Positions 1 through 9,613 of a stretch of 64,000 bases of DNA are shown here, piece after piece; positions within the stretch are counted from its first letter, which is position 1; each line of letters starts with the position of its first letter. The stretch is from Amphritea balenae (GTDB lineage: Bacteria > Pseudomonadota > Gammaproteobacteria > Pseudomonadales > Balneatricaceae): positions 210,586 through 274,585 of the forward strand of contig NZ_RQXV01000007.1 of assembly GCF_003858655.1 (NCBI RefSeq). Reading direction: 5' to 3'. A program made the position numbers and the translations under genes. The notes under the pieces were generated by a model. It saw nothing but the letters and a program-made list of their open reading frames with translations, was not told where the DNA came from and ran no database searches.

Positions 1-598
<598 letters not shown>

Positions 599-623
599 TT
601 TTTAACCGAATTGTGAAATACTA

Positions 624-646
624 GGGGGCTTAGAGCCCCCTTTTTT
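624..646 (+). terminator. Rho-independent terminator of eno
   Basis: A perfect 7-bp GC-rich stem (GGGGGCT / AGCCCCC) closes a 3-base loop and is followed directly by six T residues. It lies 26 bases after the eno stop codon and upstream of ftsB, so it should end the eno transcript and separate it from the ftsB transcript. Confidence 0.93.
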
Positions 647-683
647 GATTAAATTAAATACCGAGTAAGAGTACTGCTGAACC

Positions 684-1007
684 GTGTTTCGCTGGAATCT
701 GTTTCGTTGGATCATATTGCTACTGCTGATCTGCCTGGGTGGGCTGCAGTATCGGCTGTGGTTTGGTGAGGCGAACCTGCGTGAAGTGCAGACGCTGAAG
801 CAAGAAATAGAGCTACAACGTACTGAAAATGATCTTCTCATCAGCCGTAATCATCAGCTTGATGCTGAAGTGAAAGACCTGAAGCAAGGTCTTGCGGCAC
901 TTGAAGAGCGAGCACGCAATCAGTTGGGGATGGTGAAAGAGGGAGAAACCTTTTTTCAGCTAGTTCCCGCCTTACCGGGTAAAACGCCTGCTGAACAAGG
1001 CCAGTAA
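684..1007 (+). CDS. ftsB: Cell division protein FtsB
   Basis: A 107-residue bitopic membrane protein starting with GTG. It has a very short cytoplasmic N-terminus, one membrane helix (about residues 8-26, rich in I/L), and then a periplasmic coiled coil (about 30-75) ending in the family motif EERARNQLGMVKEGE. FtsB forms the FtsQLB complex that activates septal peptidoglycan synthesis. Length and architecture are normal for the family. In Escherichia coli the next genes are ispD and ispF; here truD follows after only 14 bases, so the isoprenoid genes are absent from this position. No strong ribosome-binding site is visible before the GTG, but conservation begins here. Confidence 0.93.
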   Translation: MFRWNLFRWIILLLLICLGGLQYRLWFGEANLREVQTLKQEIELQRTENDLLISRNHQLDAEVKDLKQGLAALEERARNQLGMVKEGETFFQLVPALPGKTPAEQGQ

Positions 1008-1021
1008 CGGGACCTCCTTCG

Positions 1022-2077
1022 TTGACAAACTTTCCATCCCAATTGAACTATTTATACGGTGAGCCTGTTGGCAGCGCTGTCATTCGTACTGAGCCCGAAG
1101 ATTTTCAGGTTGTTGAGAATTTGTCTTTTGAACCTGAAGGCAGTGGCGATCATATATTTCTATATATTCGTAAAACCGGAGAAAATACTGACTGGGTTGC
1201 GCGTCAGTTGGCTCATTTTTGCCAGGTAAGCCCGAAAGAGGTTGGCTATGCCGGTAAAAAAGATCGCCATGCGGTAACCGAGCAATGGTTTAGTGTGCAC
1301 ATGCCGGGGCGTTCGCCTTTAACCTGGTCTTTGTTTGAAACTGATACCATCAAGGTTTTGAAGGCGGTAAAGCATACCCGTAAATTGCGCTTAGGTAGCC
1401 TGACTGGAAACCGTTTCAAAATCCGCTTACGTCAAGTGACTGAACCTGCGGCGTTACTGGAAAGAGCTCAGTTAATCACAGCGGGCGTCCCCAACTACTT
1501 TGGCGAACAGCGTTTCGGACATAATCAGGGCAATCTGGACAAAGGTGCCGCTCTGATTGCAGGGAAATTGAAAGAGCGACAGCGGAATAAAAAAGGCCTT
1601 TATATCTCTGCGGTACGTTCCTTCCTGTTTAACCAGCAAGTTTCTCAGCGCATTGAGCAGTCGATCTATATGGTTCCTGGTGATGGCGACGTATTGATGA
1701 TTAATGGTAGCCAGAGCTGCTTTCAGTTTGATGCCGAGGATGACTCTATAGCAACACGTCTGGCGTCGGGAGATCTTCATCTGACTGCCTCTATGTGGGG
1801 GCGGGGAAGATCTATCTGTACCGGTGCAGCGGCTGAGTGGGAAAAGCAGCAGTTGCAAGAATGGCAGGAATTGTTAGATGGCCTTGAGCGTTTAGGTTTG
1901 AATCAGGAGCGTCGTTCTATCCGCTTGTTACCGGGAAATCTGGTGGTTGAGCAGGAGTCTGATGATCAGGTTGTGTTGGCGTTTGACCTGCCTGCAGGTA
2001 GTTTTGCAACCAGTGTTTTGCGAGAATTGGTTAACGTAAGTTCAACCGCAGGTCAGCAGGGAATTGAGTCAGAATAA
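1022..2077 (+). CDS. truD: tRNA pseudouridine(13) synthase TruD
   Basis: The 351-residue product matches TruD, which makes pseudouridine at position 13 of tRNA-Glu. The early region (TEPEDFQVVENLSFEPEG) and the catalytic motif YAGKKDRHAVTEQWFS, in which the Asp of KDR is the nucleophile, are clear. So is the later TRUD-domain motif PNYFGEQRFG. I place the start at a TTG at 1022 because similarity to family members begins within a few residues of it and no ATG or GTG is better placed. The TAA stop overlaps the ATG of surE by one base (TAATG), which indicates translational coupling in a truD-surE-pcm transcript. Confidence 0.95.
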   Translation: MTNFPSQLNYLYGEPVGSAVIRTEPEDFQVVENLSFEPEGSGDHIFLYIRKTGENTDWVARQLAHFCQVSPKEVGYAGKKDRHAVTEQWFSVHMPGRSPLTWSLFETDTIKVLKAVKHTRKLRLGSLTGNRFKIRLRQVTEPAALLERAQLITAGVPNYFGEQRFGHNQGNLDKGAALIAGKLKERQRNKKGLYISAVRSFLFNQQVSQRIEQSIYMVPGDGDVLMINGSQSCFQFDAEDDSIATRLASGDLHLTASMWGRGRSICTGAAAEWEKQQLQEWQELLDGLERLGLNQERRSIRLLPGNLVVEQESDDQVVLAFDLPAGSFATSVLRELVNVSSTAGQQGIESE

Positions 2078-2826
2078 TGCGTATTTTGTTATCTAATGAT
2101 GACGGTGTTTATGCCCCTGGGCTGGAAGTGCTGGCTCAGGCTATGGCACAGGATGCCGAAATCTCAGTTGTAGCGCCTGATCGCAACCGAAGTGGCGCCA
2201 GTAATTCTTTAACCCTTGATCGACCGTTGGAAGCCCATCATCATCACAACGGTTTTGTTGGTGTAAATGGCACACCAACGGACTGCGTGCATTTGGGGAT
2301 AGGGGGCATTTTTAGTGAGCCGCCAGAACTGGTTGTTTCCGGGATCAATACCGGTGCTAACCTGGGTGATGATGTAATCTATTCAGGTACAGTAGCGGCG
2401 GCAATGGAGGGGCGGTATCTGTCATTACCTCCGATAGCGGTGTCGTTGGCGGGAAGTAACCCGCAGCACTATGAGACGGCTGCTGAAATAGTACGTCAGC
2501 TTGTGCTTGATATTCGGAAGCTGGTTTTAGCGCCGCGTACCGTATTGAATGTAAATGTTCCTGATCTGCCATTGGATGAGATCAAAGGTATTCATGTAAC
2601 CCGTTTAGGGCATCGCGTGCTGGCGGATAAGCCGGTTGAGTCTATCGACCCTCGAGGGGCAAAGCGTTATTGGATTGCAGGTGCTGGTGCAGCCGAAGAC
2701 TGTGGTCCCGGGACAGATTTTTTTGCAGTTAAATCAGGTTATGTTTCAATAACGGCACTGAATATAGACATGACTCAGTATGCTGGCATGGATAATCTGA
2801 GTAACTGGCTTGAGGAATTAGTTTGA
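2077..2826 (+). CDS. surE: 5'/3'-nucleotidase SurE
   Basis: A 249-residue protein with the SurE signature at its extreme N-terminus (ILLSNDDGVYAPGL, the adjacent Asp pair binding the divalent metal), followed by APDRNRSGASNSLTLD and the VSGINTGANLGDDVIYSGTV stretch. SurE dephosphorylates nucleoside monophosphates and helps stationary-phase survival. It starts inside the stop codon of truD. The last 69 bases of surE (2758-2826) form the first part of an 83-bp tandem triplication that continues to the start of pcm. The SurE stop TGA at 2824-2826 overlaps a TTG that opens the first of two mini-ORFs. Confidence 0.97.
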   Translation: MRILLSNDDGVYAPGLEVLAQAMAQDAEISVVAPDRNRSGASNSLTLDRPLEAHHHHNGFVGVNGTPTDCVHLGIGGIFSEPPELVVSGINTGANLGDDVIYSGTVAAAMEGRYLSLPPIAVSLAGSNPQHYETAAEIVRQLVLDIRKLVLAPRTVLNVNVPDLPLDEIKGIHVTRLGHRVLADKPVESIDPRGAKRYWIAGAGAAEDCGPGTDFFAVKSGYVSITALNIDMTQYAGMDNLSNWLEELV

Positions 2827-2909
2827 ATAAGTTGCAGTTGCTGAATATCGATATGAGCAGGTTTTGCCGTATGGATAAAGTGAGTAACTGGCTTGAGGAA
2901 TTAGTTTGA
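2823..2909 (+). CDS. Mini-ORF 1, 28 codons: Pcm-like start fused to SurE-like end
   Basis: Starts at the TTG overlapping the surE stop (TTGA) and ends at a TGA that overlaps the next mini-ORF in the same way. The peptide begins [12 protein letters not shown], matching the first residues of Pcm, and ends VSNWLEELV, matching the SurE C-terminus. A GAGGAATTAG ribosome-binding site lies just upstream. It arises directly from the 83-bp duplication. Whether it is translated for its own sake or only carries ribosomes from surE to pcm cannot be told from sequence; I know of no family for it. Confidence 0.5.
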   Translation: MNKLQLLNIDMSRFCRMDKVSNWLEELV

Positions 2910-2992
2910 ATAAGTTGCAGTTGCTGAATATTGATATGAGCAGATTTTGCGGTATGAATAATCAGGGTAACTGGCTAGAGGAGTTAACGTGA
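2906..2992 (+). CDS. Mini-ORF 2, 28 codons: second Pcm/SurE chimeric peptide
   Basis: Second member of the pair. It begins at a TTG overlapping the stop of mini-ORF 1 and stops at a TGA overlapping the GTG start of pcm (GTGA). The peptide starts [12 protein letters not shown] and ends GNWLEELT. Compared with mini-ORF 1 it has several substitutions, yet length, start, stop and ribosome-binding site (GAGGAGTTAA before pcm) are kept. The chain surE, mini-ORF 1, mini-ORF 2, pcm therefore has three successive four-base start/stop overlaps. Confidence 0.5.
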   Translation: MNKLQLLNIDMSRFCGMNNQGNWLEELT

Positions 2993-3657
2993 ATAAGTTG
3001 CAGTTGCAGGGTATTGGGATGACGTCTCAGCGTACCCGCAGCAGGCTGGTGCAGCGGTTGAAAGACCAGGGGATAACAGACCAGCAAGTGCTGGATGTTA
3101 TGGCGAATACTCCCCGGCATATTTTCATCGACGAAGCACTGTCACACCGTGCTTATGAGGATACCGCTCTGCCGATCGGCTTTAATCAGACCATTTCGCA
3201 GCCTTATATAGTGGCGAAGATGACCGAGCTGTTGTTGGCTGAGGGTGATCTGGAGCGGGTGTTAGAAGTCGGAACCGGGTCTGGTTATCAAACCACCGTA
3301 TTGGCTCAGCTGGTTGAGAAAGTATTCAGCGTGGAGCGGATAAAGCCGTTGCAAGATAAAGCGCGGCAGCGTTTTTCGCTACTTAAGCTGCATAATATAT
3401 CCCTGCGTCATTGTGATGGTGGGATGGGCTGGCCGGACAAAGGCCCGTTCGACGGTATTATTGTTACCGCTGCTCCGGAAGAAGTCCCCCCCGAGCTGTT
3501 GGCCCAATTGGCGATAGGTGGTCGCCTGGTGATACCTGTAGGCGGTAGTCGACATCAGTTATTGAAACTGGTGATACGCCATTCAGAAACTGAATATGAA
3601 ACAACTGTGTTGGAAGGGGTAAAGTTTGTACCGCTTCTGACAGGCACTGTACGCTGA
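2989..3657 (+). CDS. pcm: Protein-L-isoaspartate O-methyltransferase
   Basis: The 222-residue product matches L-isoaspartyl protein carboxyl methyltransferase, which uses S-adenosylmethionine to start repair of isoaspartyl residues in aged proteins. Visible motifs are the substrate region [17 protein letters not shown], the SAM-binding glycine loop [16 protein letters not shown] and the later VTAAPEEVP and LVIPVGG. The start is a GTG at 2989, overlapping the stop of the preceding mini-ORF, with GAGGAG about seven bases upstream. Family members usually begin in the same region ([10 protein letters not shown]). It belongs to the surE-pcm-DUF368-nlpD-rpoS group. Confidence 0.96.
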   Translation: MNKLQLQGIGMTSQRTRSRLVQRLKDQGITDQQVLDVMANTPRHIFIDEALSHRAYEDTALPIGFNQTISQPYIVAKMTELLLAEGDLERVLEVGTGSGYQTTVLAQLVEKVFSVERIKPLQDKARQRFSLLKLHNISLRHCDGGMGWPDKGPFDGIIVTAAPEEVPPELLAQLAIGGRLVIPVGGSRHQLLKLVIRHSETEYETTVLEGVKFVPLLTGTVR

Positions 3658-3677
3658 GCTGAATAACGGAATATTGA

Positions 3678-4616
3678 ATGAGTATCAAACGAACAACCGG
3701 AGATTATCTGGCACTGTTTTTAAAAGGGATGCTAATGGGGGCTGCCGATGTGGTTCCGGGTGTATCCGGTGGCACTATTGCCTTTATTACAGGTATCTAT
3801 GAGGAGCTGATAAATACCATTAAAGGTTTTAACCTTCAGGCTGTTCGGGTGCTGTTCAGTGATGGGCCTGTGGCCTGCTGGAAGCAGGTGAACGGTACCT
3901 TTTTGCTGGTACTGTTGGTGGGGATTATTACCAGTATTGCGACGATTGCCGGTGCTGTTCTGTTCCTTTTGGCAAATCATCCTATTTTACTCTGGGCATT
4001 TTTCTTTGGTTTGATTCTGGCTTCTGTGTGGTTGGTTATGACCCATATTGAGCGCTGGGATCTGAATCTTATGTCCGGGTTTATACTCGGCACTTTACTG
4101 GCTTTTGCGGTGACCAGCTTTGCGCCTGTGAGTGTGGAACCAACAACGCTGATGGTGTTACTGTCAGGTGCTATCGCTATCTGTGCAATGATTCTGCCAG
4201 GAATATCTGGTAGCTTTATATTGTTACTACTGGGTATGTATGCACATATTCTGGCGGCAGTGAAAGGGGCGGATTTTCAGGTAATTGGTCTGTTTATACT
4301 GGGCTGTATTGTTGGCATTATGAGTTTTTCCAGGGTGTTAAGCTGGATGTTTAGTCATCACCGTCAGGTGACCCTGGCTTTGCTGGCCGGCTTCATGCTC
4401 GGCTCTCTGAATAAGGTCTGGCCCTGGAAGTATACGCTTGCCTATACCATTAATCGTCATGGTGAACAGGTGCCCTTGCAGCAAGAGAATATATTGCCCT
4501 GGAATTTTCAGAGTATTACCGGGGAGTCGTCATTTGTCATTGGCGCGGTTGCACTGATGTTGGTTGGCATGATGGTTGTTATTGCTATGGAGCGCTATCA
4601 GGCCGCAAAAGGATAA
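3678..4616 (+). CDS. DUF368 membrane protein, probable polyprenyl-phosphate transporter
   Basis: A 312-residue polytopic membrane protein. The N-terminal motif GAADVVPGVSGGTIAFITGI is the hallmark of DUF368, and a second inverted-like motif MILPGISGSFILLLLGMY occurs near residue 175. About eight hydrophobic segments are visible. DUF368 proteins (PopT) were reported to return undecaprenyl phosphate across the cytoplasmic membrane for reuse in cell-wall synthesis; assigning that role here is by family. It sits between pcm and nlpD, a position that is empty in Escherichia coli, with 20 bases to pcm and 3 bases to nlpD, so it is probably co-transcribed. Confidence 0.88.
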   Translation: MSIKRTTGDYLALFLKGMLMGAADVVPGVSGGTIAFITGIYEELINTIKGFNLQAVRVLFSDGPVACWKQVNGTFLLVLLVGIITSIATIAGAVLFLLANHPILLWAFFFGLILASVWLVMTHIERWDLNLMSGFILGTLLAFAVTSFAPVSVEPTTLMVLLSGAIAICAMILPGISGSFILLLLGMYAHILAAVKGADFQVIGLFILGCIVGIMSFSRVLSWMFSHHRQVTLALLAGFMLGSLNKVWPWKYTLAYTINRHGEQVPLQQENILPWNFQSITGESSFVIGAVALMLVGMMVVIAMERYQAAKG

Positions 4617-4619
4617 ACT

Positions 4620-5501
4620 ATGCCCAGAGCGCTTGCAGATCGGCTGATATTAACGGTAATTATTACCCTTATGCTGCTGTTGTCTGCTTGTAGTTCTAGT
4701 AGTGTTTATTCTCCGGTTGACGAACGATCCATCGGAGGGAGAACGCCGGTTCGGGTCACCACCACGCAACGCCCGGATCAATACCGGGTACGTAAAGGTG
4801 ATACCTTGTATGCGATCGCGTTTCGTTACGGTGTTGATTATCGTCAGCTAGCCCGTAATAACGGCATCGATAGCAGTTATTCTATTTACCCCGGCCAGAC
4901 GTTGTCTTTTAAAGCCGCTGCTGTTCAGAGTAGATCTGTTTCAGCTAGAAACACTCAAGCTAAGCCCTCCTCCCAATCGGCCAAGAAAACAACGTTCAGT
5001 CCAAGTACAGCTCCCAGCAAGCAATCTAAAACCCAGTCAAAGCCTCAGCCGGTGGTCAAACCGCAGCCTAAATCATCGACGACTAATAAAGCGACAGCAA
5101 CATCGGCGCAGGTTGCTGCTAACAGAACTCTGCATTGGCGTTGGCCGTCATCGGGCAAGCTGCTTCAAGGCTTTAGTACTAAAGGTACTGAAAATAAAGG
5201 AATTAATATTGCAGGCAAGAAAGGTGAGCCGGTACATGCGGCCGAGGCTGGTAAAGTTGTTTATGCGGGTAGCGGCTTATTAGGTTATGGTAACCTTGTA
5301 ATAATTAATCATAACCAGAAATTTCTTAGCGCTTATGCGCATAACAGTCGCATTCTGGTAAAAGAAAATGATATGGTAAAAAGAGGTGTCAAAATTGCTG
5401 AGATAGGAAGCAGTGGTGCCACCCGCAATATGCTGCATTTTGAGATTCGCCGGGATGGACAACCCGTGAATCCAATGAAGTATCTGCCGCGTAATAGATA
5501 A
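4620..5501 (+). CDS. nlpD: Murein hydrolase activator lipoprotein NlpD
   Basis: A 293-residue lipoprotein. The signal peptide ends in the lipobox LSAC (lipidated Cys24). A LysM domain follows at about residues 56-100 (YRVRKGDTLYAIAFRYG), then a Ser/Thr/Pro/Lys-rich linker (100-170), then a C-terminal LytM/M23 domain. The LytM zinc ligands are not intact: the usual HxxxD is replaced around KGINIAG and the last motif reads LHFEIR. This is typical of NlpD, which does not cut murein itself but activates the amidase AmiC at the septum. It lies just upstream of rpoS; in enterobacteria the main rpoS promoter is inside nlpD, which may also hold here. Confidence 0.93.
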   Translation: MPRALADRLILTVIITLMLLLSACSSSSVYSPVDERSIGGRTPVRVTTTQRPDQYRVRKGDTLYAIAFRYGVDYRQLARNNGIDSSYSIYPGQTLSFKAAAVQSRSVSARNTQAKPSSQSAKKTTFSPSTAPSKQSKTQSKPQPVVKPQPKSSTTNKATATSAQVAANRTLHWRWPSSGKLLQGFSTKGTENKGINIAGKKGEPVHAAEAGKVVYAGSGLLGYGNLVIINHNQKFLSAYAHNSRILVKENDMVKRGVKIAEIGSSGATRNMLHFEIRRDGQPVNPMKYLPRNR

Positions 5502-5571
5502 CAATATAATTGACTGTCACTAATCAGTAACTGCGAACAATGTTTGAGCAAAGTTACTCGAGGTTATAGCA

Positions 5572-6570
5572 ATGGATAATGTAGAAAATACCGAGCAGGA
5601 TCTGGAAAAGATCTCAAAGAGTGCTGAAGTTAAGGGTAAAGCAGCCTCTAAAGCTAAAAAAGAGTCGTCACCAGAATTCCTGAACAGTGGTCGCGGCAAA
5701 GGCAGTATGGCGCATAATGACCTGCTGAACGCCAAAACTCTGGACGCTACCCAGCTATATCTGAATGAGATTGGCTTTTCTCCCCTGCTGACAGCAGAAG
5801 AGGAGGTTTACTATTCCCGCCGGGCGCTCAAGGGTGATGAAGCTTCCCGCAAGCGGATGATCGAAAGTAATCTTCGTTTAGTTGTTAAGATCGCTCGACG
5901 TTATATTAATCGAGGCCTGACTTTACTGGACCTGATCGAAGAGGGGAACCTGGGCCTGATTCGGGCGGTGGAGAAATTTGATCCGGAACGGGGCTTTCGC
6001 TTTTCGACCTATGCAACCTGGTGGATTCGCCAGACCATAGAACGGGCGATTATGAATCAGACCCGCACCATCCGTTTGCCAATTCACGTTGTTAAAGAGC
6101 TAAATGTTTATCTTCGGGCTGCTCGCGAGCTGGCTCAGAAGCTTGATCATGAACCAACCGTTGATGAGATTGCTGAAGCGGTTGATAAACCGGTGGAAAA
6201 TGTTGAGCGGATGTTTGGGCTTAATGAGCGGGTTACCTCGGTTGATGTCCCGGTCGGTAAAGATTCTGACAAAATGCTGCTCGAGACTATTCCTGATGAA
6301 GAGTCTTCAGATCCTGAAACGCTGCTTCAGAAATCTAATATCAGCGGTAATCTTGAAGGTTGGCTGGGAATGCTGCCTGAAAAACATGCGGAAGTATTAT
6401 CCCGTCGTTTTGGCTTGCGTGGATATGAAATGAGCACGTTAGAAGAAGTAGGTCGAGAGATCGGTCTGACCCGTGAGCGGGTACGACAAATTCAGGTTGA
6501 AGCATTGCGTAAGTTGCGAGAGATAGTTGAACGCAATGGCCTTAGCGGTGAAGACCTGCTAAAAGAGTAA
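5572..6570 (+). CDS. rpoS: RNA polymerase sigma factor RpoS
   Basis: A 332-residue sigma-70 family protein of the RpoS group, master regulator of stationary phase and general stress. Region 1.2 ([20 protein letters not shown]), region 2 ([19 protein letters not shown], then [17 protein letters not shown]), region 3 and region 4 with its helix-turn-helix ([17 protein letters not shown]) are all present. The N-terminus has a Lys/Ser-rich extension of about 50 residues. The ATG at 5572 is preceded by GAGG at a suitable distance. The gene follows nlpD by 70 bases and is closed by a two-way terminator shared with mutS. Confidence 0.97.
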   Translation: MDNVENTEQDLEKISKSAEVKGKAASKAKKESSPEFLNSGRGKGSMAHNDLLNAKTLDATQLYLNEIGFSPLLTAEEEVYYSRRALKGDEASRKRMIESNLRLVVKIARRYINRGLTLLDLIEEGNLGLIRAVEKFDPERGFRFSTYATWWIRQTIERAIMNQTRTIRLPIHVVKELNVYLRAARELAQKLDHEPTVDEIAEAVDKPVENVERMFGLNERVTSVDVPVGKDSDKMLLETIPDEESSDPETLLQKSNISGNLEGWLGMLPEKHAEVLSRRFGLRGYEMSTLEEVGREIGLTRERVRQIQVEALRKLREIVERNGLSGEDLLKE

Positions 6571-6585
6571 TGTTAAGCAGATTAG

Positions 6586-6614
6586 AAAAAAACGGGCTTT
6601 AAGCCCGTTTTTTA
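6586..6614. terminator. Bidirectional terminator between rpoS and mutS
   Basis: An inverted repeat (ACGGGCTT … AAGCCCGT) with an A-run on its left and a T-run on its right. Because both sides carry the needed run, it can end rpoS transcripts on the plus strand and mutS transcripts on the minus strand. The two genes converge here, with stop codons 16 and 12 bases away. Confidence 0.92.
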
Positions 6615-6625
6615 TTGCCTGAAAT

Positions 6626-9217
6626 TTACTGTCGGTCAGCTTCTTTCTTCAGTGCGTAGAGCATTTCAAGTGCCTGACGCGGGCTCAGGTCATTCGGATC
6701 CAGTGCTTGCAGTTGTACCAGGGCAGGGTGGGGTTTGGGTGCAACAAACAGATCATCCTGTACCGGAGGAGGCATGCGACGTTGTTCTGTCTGGCCGGTA
6801 TCCTCTTCCAGTTGAATGAGTTTTTGCCGTGCCCGACTGATGACGTGGCCCGGAACGCCAGCGAGTTGGGCTACCTGTAGACCGTAGCTCTGGCTGGCAG
6901 GCCCCTCTTTTACTTCATGCATGAAGACGATGTGATCCTGATGCTCCATGGCCGTAAGGTGCACATTGAATACGCCCTGGCACAGCTCAGGCAGTACTGT
7001 TAGTTCAAAATAGTGAGTTGCAAAAAGAGTCATCGCTTTAACATCATTAGCAAGATATTCAGCTGCTGACCATGCCAGCGAAAGGCCGTCAAAGGTACTG
7101 GTTCCACGGCCGACTTCATCCATCAATACCAGGCTCTGTTCGGTCGCGTTATGTAAAATATTAGCGGTTTCAGTCATCTCAACCATAAAGGTGGAGCGTC
7201 CACCGGCCAGGTCATCCGATGAGCCCATGCGGGTAAAGATTCTATCAACCAGGCCAAGGGTTGCTGCTTCAGCCGGGACATAGCTGCCGATATGTGCGAG
7301 CAGTGTAATTAGCGCTGCCTGTCGCATGTAAGTGGATTTACCACCCATGTTCGGACCGGTGATGATCAGCATTTGTCGATCAGGTGAAAGGCTCAGATTA
7401 TTGGCTACAAAAGGGTCATCAAGTACATTTTCAACCACCGGGTGCCGACCGTTAGTGATATTGATTTGTGGCTCTTCAGTAAGGGTTGGGGCTGTATATT
7501 CCTGGCTATCTGCTCTTTCCGCCAGATTGCTTAATACGTCAAGTTCCGCCAGGGCTGAGGCACTGTCCTGAAGCACTGCCAGTTGTTCTGCCAGAATTTC
7601 GACCAGCGCTTCATAGAGACTTTTTTCCCGACTCAGGGCGCGGCTTTTAGCACTTAACGCTTTATCTTCAAACTCTTTAAGTTCAGGGGTGATATAGCGT
7701 TCGGCATTTTTGAGAGTCTGACGGCGAATATATTCGGCAGGCAGATCTGCTTTCTGAGCCTTGCCTATCTCAATAAAGTAACCGTGTACCCGGTTGTAAC
7801 CGACTTTAAGAGTGCTGATGCCGGTGCGTTCTTTTTCACGGGTTTCCAGCTGAACCAGATAATCGCCGGCGTTCTCGCTCAGGCCTCGTAACTCATCCAG
7901 TTCAGTGTCATAGCCCGGTGCAATAACGCCGCCGTCGCGAATAACCACCGGCGGGTTTTCTATCACAGCGTTGTTTAATAACTGACTGAGTTCGGGAAAG
8001 GTTCTGGCGGTTGCTGCTAATTGTTGTAGCAGTTGGGGCTGTGTTTGTTCCAGCAGTAACTGAATGTCAGGCAGCACCTGGAAGGCATTCTTCAGCCGTT
8101 CCAGATCCCGGGGTCTGGCTGAGCGTAAAGCGACTCGTGCCAGAACACGCTCAATATCACCAATCTGCTTCAGTAGCGGACTGAGTTGTTCGAAATGGTA
8201 GTTACTCATTAACCACTGAATGGCCGCTTGCCGGGACATAAGAGTATTGCGACAACGCAGAGGTCGGTTAAGCCAGCGACGTAGCATTCGGCTACCCATC
8301 GGAGTAACCGTTTTATCTATGACCGAGGCAAGGGTATTTTCATGACCGCCCGCCAGGTTGATATCGATCTCCAGATTTTTGCGGGTGGCTGCGTCGAGAA
8401 TAACGCTGTCATCACGTTGCTCAAGAATCAGGCGGCGGATATGCGGCAGGGAAGTACGTTGCGTTTCTTTAGCGTATTGCAGAAGACAGCCCGCAGCGCC
8501 CAGAGCGACAGGCAAATGATCACAGCCAAAGCCGGTCAGGTCTTTAGTTTGAAATTGCTGGCAGAGTAATCGTTCGGCTGTTTCCAGCTCAAAGTTCCAG
8601 GGGGCTTGTGGACGTAATCCCCGACTTCCTTTTAATTGTCCTGCCAGATTATGGCCATCATTAAACAGGATTTCGGCGGGCTTGAGGCGTTCAAGCTCCC
8701 CCATAAGCGCTTCTTCACCTTTGACTTCAAGTAAGCTGAAGCGTCCGGTACTGATATCAACAATAGCGATGCCGTAGTGTTGTAGATCGGTATTCACTGC
8801 AATCAGCAGGCTATCGCTACGTTCATCCAACAAGGCTTCGTCGCTGAGAGTGCCCGGCGTAACAACGCGCATGACTTTACGCTCTACAGGTCCTTTGCTA
8901 GTGGCGGGATCGCCAACCTGTTCGCAGATAGCAACGGACTCCCCTGCACGAACAATCTTAGCGATATAACCATCGGCAGAATGGTAAGGAATGCCTGCCA
9001 TAGGTATGGGTTCGCCTGCTGTTTTCCCGCGTGCGGTAAGCGATATGTCTAACAGCCGGGATGCTTTTTTAGCATCGTCGAAGAACAGCTCATAGAAATC
9101 ACCCATACGATAGAACACTAATTGATCCGGATGATCTGCTTTTATCTTCAGATACTGCTGCATCATTGGAGTGTGTTTGGGTTGCTGTTGCAAAGTGGAG
9201 TCTATGTTGGTTGTCAT
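6626..9217 (-). CDS. mutS: DNA mismatch repair protein MutS
   Basis: The 863-residue product is a full-length MutS. Near the N-terminus it has [19 protein letters not shown] and the mismatch-binding [19 protein letters not shown] with the conserved Phe-x-Glu. The C-terminal ATPase has Walker [10 protein letters not shown] (about residues 621-629), Walker B/signature [14 protein letters not shown] and ATHYFELT. MutS recognises mispairs and recruits MutL. It is on the strand opposite to both flanking groups. In many relatives mutS is close to pncC and recA; here a 32-kb surface-protein block separates them. Confidence 0.98.
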   Translation of the reverse strand: MTTNIDSTLQQQPKHTPMMQQYLKIKADHPDQLVFYRMGDFYELFFDDAKKASRLLDISLTARGKTAGEPIPMAGIPYHSADGYIAKIVRAGESVAICEQVGDPATSKGPVERKVMRVVTPGTLSDEALLDERSDSLLIAVNTDLQHYGIAIVDISTGRFSLLEVKGEEALMGELERLKPAEILFNDGHNLAGQLKGSRGLRPQAPWNFELETAERLLCQQFQTKDLTGFGCDHLPVALGAAGCLLQYAKETQRTSLPHIRRLILEQRDDSVILDAATRKNLEIDINLAGGHENTLASVIDKTVTPMGSRMLRRWLNRPLRCRNTLMSRQAAIQWLMSNYHFEQLSPLLKQIGDIERVLARVALRSARPRDLERLKNAFQVLPDIQLLLEQTQPQLLQQLAATARTFPELSQLLNNAVIENPPVVIRDGGVIAPGYDTELDELRGLSENAGDYLVQLETREKERTGISTLKVGYNRVHGYFIEIGKAQKADLPAEYIRRQTLKNAERYITPELKEFEDKALSAKSRALSREKSLYEALVEILAEQLAVLQDSASALAELDVLSNLAERADSQEYTAPTLTEEPQINITNGRHPVVENVLDDPFVANNLSLSPDRQMLIITGPNMGGKSTYMRQAALITLLAHIGSYVPAEAATLGLVDRIFTRMGSSDDLAGGRSTFMVEMTETANILHNATEQSLVLMDEVGRGTSTFDGLSLAWSAAEYLANDVKAMTLFATHYFELTVLPELCQGVFNVHLTAMEHQDHIVFMHEVKEGPASQSYGLQVAQLAGVPGHVISRARQKLIQLEEDTGQTEQRRMPPPVQDDLFVAPKPHPALVQLQALDPNDLSPRQALEMLYALKKEADRQ

Positions 9218-9376
9218 GGCGCTATGTGGGCTCAGGGTTGGAATTTGTCAGATGCTTCGTTCAAAAAAATTGAATTAAAAAACTGCTAGCCATCTAGCTA
9301 ATGATCTTGAATCAGAAAGTGTTTCGGATTGTCATTAATGTATTGGAAGAGCCTGTAAGTTGTCTTCAGGTGGAGT

Positions 9377-9421
9377 GAGGAGGTTACCAAATTGGTTAAT
9401 AAAGTTCTAATTTTAGTTTAA
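9377..9421 (+). promoter_or_regulatory. Possible leader peptide: strong SD and nine-codon ORF
   Basis: GAGGAGGT at 9377-9384 is close to the ideal Shine-Dalgarno sequence. Seven bases later a TTG opens a nine-codon frame (MVNKVLILV) ending with TAA at 9419-9421. It sits 193 bases before the first gene of the operon. It could be a leader peptide, or chance. Confidence 0.25.
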
Positions 9422-9530
9422 GTAATATCCTATTCAGCGATATGCTTATTTAAACGCTGTGTTTTGGTAAGGTTAAGTTTTCACAGGATAAAATTAAGAA
9501 TTTGAAAAAAAGTTTTAATAAATGAATTTA

Positions 9531-9559
9531 AACGGGTAGCTAATCACCCTGTTTTTTTT
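9531..9559 (+). promoter_or_regulatory. Possible attenuator or pause element in the leader of the giant-protein operon
   Basis: A weak stem GGGT/ACCC (9534-9537 with 9546-9549) encloses AGCTAATC and is followed by T x8 at 9552-9559. The core GGGTAGC resembles part of the ops element recognised by RfaH (GGCGGTAGC). It lies about 55 bases before the first start codon of an operon of nearly 32 kb, where anti-termination would make sense. The stem is too weak to call a true terminator. Confidence 0.25.
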
Positions 9560-9613
9560 GCTTTGGTTTTTTCTTTGGGGCTAAAAGAACAGAAGGTGGT
9601 GTAGTAAAAGTCT

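Larger units (their letters stand above)
2758..3006 (+). repeat. Three 83-bp tandem copies of the surE end / pcm start junction
   Basis: Units run 2758-2840, 2841-2923 and 2924-3006, each exactly 83 bases. Each holds the coding end of surE (…NWLEEL), a GAGGA ribosome-binding site, a stop codon overlapping a TTG or GTG start, and the first codons of pcm (MNKLQL). The units have drifted from each other by point changes but not by indels. Because 83 is not a multiple of three, each duplication moves the frame so that the pcm-like start of one unit reads into the surE-like end of the next. The ancestral arrangement was probably surE and pcm overlapping by four bases. Confidence 0.95.
9218..9613. 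other. 396-bp AT-rich intergenic region between divergent mutS and the giant-protein operon
   Basis: No gene of ordinary size fits. The region must hold the mutS promoter (minus strand) and the promoter of the five-gene operon (plus strand). I found no convincing pair of -35 and -10 boxes. Two plus-strand signals stand out and are listed separately: a strong ribosome-binding site with a nine-codon ORF at 9377-9421, and a small stem followed by eight T residues at 9531-9559. Confidence 0.6.
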
